Source of the DNA: Paractinoplanes maris
GTDB lineage: Bacteria; Actinomycetota; Actinomycetes; Mycobacteriales; Micromonosporaceae
DNA: 64,000 nt
Direction of reading: 5' to 3'
NCBI RefSeq assembly: GCF_023544465.1
Contig: NZ_JALPVL010000011.1
Location: forward strand, 310,001-374,000
Under the pieces are notes generated by a model that was given only the letters and a program-made list of their open reading frames with translations, was not told the DNA's origin and did no database searches. The position numbers were made by a program, and so were the translations under genes. Shown one piece after another: positions 62,086-64,000 of this stretch (position 1 is its first letter; each line of letters begins with the position of its first letter).

Positions 62086-64000
62086 GGGCCGCGATCGCGG
62101 TCGCCGCGATAACCGGACTTCTCGTGGCCGCGCCCGTGCCGGTTGGGGCCGCGCCGAGTGAGGCCGCGCGGGGCAAAGACAGCAAGTCGTACGTCTCCAC
62201 GGAGAACGGCCCCGGCCGATTCCCGCTGAGAGGCGCGCCGCTGGTGGTGAGCAAGGACGACTACGCCGGTGTGATCCGGGTGGTCGACGACCTGCGAACC
62301 GACCTGGGAAAGGTCACCGGCGTCGAGCCGGCGGTCGGCCACGACACCATTCCCGGCGGACGCGACCCGGTCATCGTCGGCACCATCGGCAAGAGCCCAT
62401 TGATCGACCGCATCATCGCGCGCGGCAAACTCGATGTGCGCGGGGTCGAGGGCAAGTGGGAGACCACTGTCGAACAGGTCGTCGAAAATCCCCTCCCAGG
62501 CGTACGTCGGGCCTTTGTCATCGCCGGCAGCGACCAGCGCGGCAGCATCTACGGCGCCTACGACCTGTCCCGGACCATCGGCATCTCGCCCTGGCATTTC
62601 TGGGACGACGTGCCGGTGCAGAAGAAGGCCGAGCTCTTTGTGCGGCCCGGCCGGCACACCCAGGGCACGCCCAAGGTGAAATACCGCGGGTTCTTCATCA
62701 ACGACGAGAACCCGGCCACCGGCACCTGGGCCCCCGGCTACTTCGGCCCGGGCAAGGCGCCCGGCTATCCCGGCGGATTGACCAGCGACTACTTCGCGAA
62801 GGTCTTCGAGACCATGCTGCGGCTGAAGGCCAACTATCTGTGGCCGGCCGTGTGGGGACGAGCCTTCGCCGAGGACGACCCGCTCAATCACGCCACCGCG
62901 AGCTTCTACGGCGTCGTGATGGGGACCTCGCACGAGGCGCCGATGATGCGGGGCATCGAGGAATGGAACCGGCACCCCACCGGTACGGGGGAGTGGAGCT
63001 TCCGCCGGAATCCGGACGCCATCAAAGCCTATTGGCGGGACGGCGCCGAACGGATGCGCGACCAGAACATCGAGGGCGTGATAACGCTCGGCATGCGCGG
63101 GAACGGCGATGTCTCCCTGCCCGACGGCGACGGCATCGACCTGATGTCGTCGATCATCGACAGCCAGCGGCAGATCCTGCGCGAGACCGGGCTCATCGAC
63201 CGGCCCCAGGTGCAGACCCTCTACAAGGAGGTGCAGCGCTACTGGGACAACGGATACCGGCCGCCGGACGACGTCACGGTCGTGTTCTGCGACGACAACT
63301 GGGGCAACCTGCGCAAGCTGCCCGACCCGTCGCTGCCGGCGCGCAGCGGGGGCTACGGCATGTACTACCACTTCGACTATGTCGGCGACGGCCGCAACTA
63401 CAAGTGGGCCGACACCATCAACCTCACCAATACGTGGGAGCAGTTGAATCTCGCGTACCGCAAGGGGGTCGACCGCCTCTGGGTGGTGAACGTGGGCGAC
63501 CTCAAGAACGAGGAGCTGCCGACCCAGTTCTTCCTCGACTACGCGTGGAACCCGGACGCCCTGCCGGTCACCGGGATCGACGACTGGACCCGCGAGTTCG
63601 CCGCGCAGAACTTCGGCCAATCGCTCGCGCCGGCCGTGGCCGAGCTTCTCGACGAGTACGGTTTCCTGCAGTCGCGCCGCAAGCCGGAACTGCTCAACCG
63701 GCGGATCACTGTCGATCCGGCCAAGGACCTCAGCACCGATCCGACCGCGGTGGTCTACAACGATCAGGCCACCCCGTTCAGCCTCACCGACTACGGCGAG
63801 ATGGACCGCGTGACCGAGGCCTGGATCGACCTCGCCCGGCGGGCGACCCGACTGAAAGCACGGGTTCCCGCGGCGTGGCAGGACGCTTTCTATCAGCTCG
63901 TCTACTACCAGATCAAAGACACGGCCATCATCTACGAGCTGCGGCGCGCGCAATTCACCAATCTCGCCTACGCGGCTCAGGGACGCGCGGCGACGAACGA
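62082..64000 (+). CDS. GH115 family alpha-glucuronidase (3' end outside window)
   Basis: At least 639 residues; the gene runs off the window. Sec signal MRAAIAVAAITGLLVAAPVPVGA (in two parts: RAAIAVAAITGLL and VAAPVPVGA). GH115 hallmarks follow: YGAYDLSRTIGISPWHFWDD, YRGFFINDENPAT, LRLKANYLWPAVWGRAFAED, IEGVITLGMRGNGDVSLPDG and TVVFCDDNWGN. GH115 enzymes release (4-O-methyl-)glucuronic acid from xylan side chains, internal or terminal. The usual length is about 900-1000 residues, so one third is missing. Its ATG overlaps the esterase stop, forming a hemicellulose operon. Confidence 0.93.
   Translation, partial: MRAAIAVAAITGLLVAAPVPVGAAPSEAARGKDSKSYVSTENGPGRFPLRGAPLVVSKDDYAGVIRVVDDLRTDLGKVTGVEPAVGHDTIPGGRDPVIVGTIGKSPLIDRIIARGKLDVRGVEGKWETTVEQVVENPLPGVRRAFVIAGSDQRGSIYGAYDLSRTIGISPWHFWDDVPVQKKAELFVRPGRHTQGTPKVKYRGFFINDENPATGTWAPGYFGPGKAPGYPGGLTSDYFAKVFETMLRLKANYLWPAVWGRAFAEDDPLNHATASFYGVVMGTSHEAPMMRGIEEWNRHPTGTGEWSFRRNPDAIKAYWRDGAERMRDQNIEGVITLGMRGNGDVSLPDGDGIDLMSSIIDSQRQILRETGLIDRPQVQTLYKEVQRYWDNGYRPPDDVTVVFCDDNWGNLRKLPDPSLPARSGGYGMYYHFDYVGDGRNYKWADTINLTNTWEQLNLAYRKGVDRLWVVNVGDLKNEELPTQFFLDYAWNPDALPVTGIDDWTREFAAQNFGQSLAPAVAELLDEYGFLQSRRKPELLNRRITVDPAKDLSTDPTAVVYNDQATPFSLTDYGEMDRVTEAWIDLARRATRLKARVPAAWQDAFYQLVYYQIKDTAIIYELRRAQFTNLAYAAQGRAATN

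Overview
The window is very GC-rich, densely coded DNA of a mycelial actinomycete, most likely Micromonosporaceae (Actinoplanes-like). This is inferred from the gene families: HelY-type helicase, PknG, a DUF574 methyltransferase, an ECF42 sigma factor, an ABC sugar importer without its own ATPase, and a CebR-type cellulose operator. Leaderless starts with a TANNNT -10 about 7 nt upstream and 1-4 nt start/stop overlaps are common. I see no rRNA, tRNA, CRISPR array, insertion sequence or prophage.

Layout. 1-17.6 kb is mixed housekeeping and stress genes: a diacylglycerol kinase (5' end missing), Tat-exported PhoD phosphatase, HxlR regulator with a truncated haemoglobin, HAD hydrolase, HelY helicase, Nudix, an endo/exonuclease-phosphatase, a DGPF protein with its ECF42 sigma factor, a regulator-MFS pair, an aminoglycoside 2'-N-acetyltransferase homologue sharing a bidirectional promoter with an NADP-dependent oxidoreductase, a methyltransferase, an inositol-phosphatase-like enzyme and a nitrilase-fold hydrolase. 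17.6-26.2 kb is one seven-gene minus-strand operon, glnX-glnH-(unknown)-pknG-PP2C-VWA-FHA. It extends the known GlnX/GlnH/PknG amino-acid sensing system with a phosphatase, a von Willebrand A protein and an FHA protein. Kinase, phosphatase and FHA protein all carry N-terminal zinc-ribbon modules.

26-42.9 kb holds an acyl-CoA synthetase, an MFS exporter, an XRE regulator, a CapD-like nucleotide-sugar enzyme, an ArsR-SRPBCC-DHFR-DUF1028 operon with an operator over its start codon, a flavin-type oxidase, a resolvase-like orphan, two phosphotransferase genes fused by one extra G, a 15/16-bp minisatellite, a PL3 pectate lyase, a universal stress protein, an APC permease, a glycosyltransferase and a DUF574 methyltransferase. 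43-48 kb holds a sugar ABC importer (binding protein plus two permeases) with a LacI-like palindrome upstream, then UDP-glucose dehydrogenase.

48.4-55.2 kb is a cellulose/xyloglucan operon behind a perfect CebR/CelR box: GH74-CBM2, CBM2-GH48 and AA10-CBM2. 55.3-57.2 kb carries a more AT-rich DUF262/DUF1524 (GmrSD-like) gene with no stop where its homology ends. 57.5-60.6 kb has a lipoprotein, a cytochrome P450 and a convergent operon of a 48-residue Cys/Trp-ended peptide, a DsbA-like protein and a TetR regulator, possibly a small peptide-modification system. The window ends in a SGNH esterase-GH115 alpha-glucuronidase operon that runs off the edge. With the pectate lyase, this marks an organism equipped for plant cell walls.
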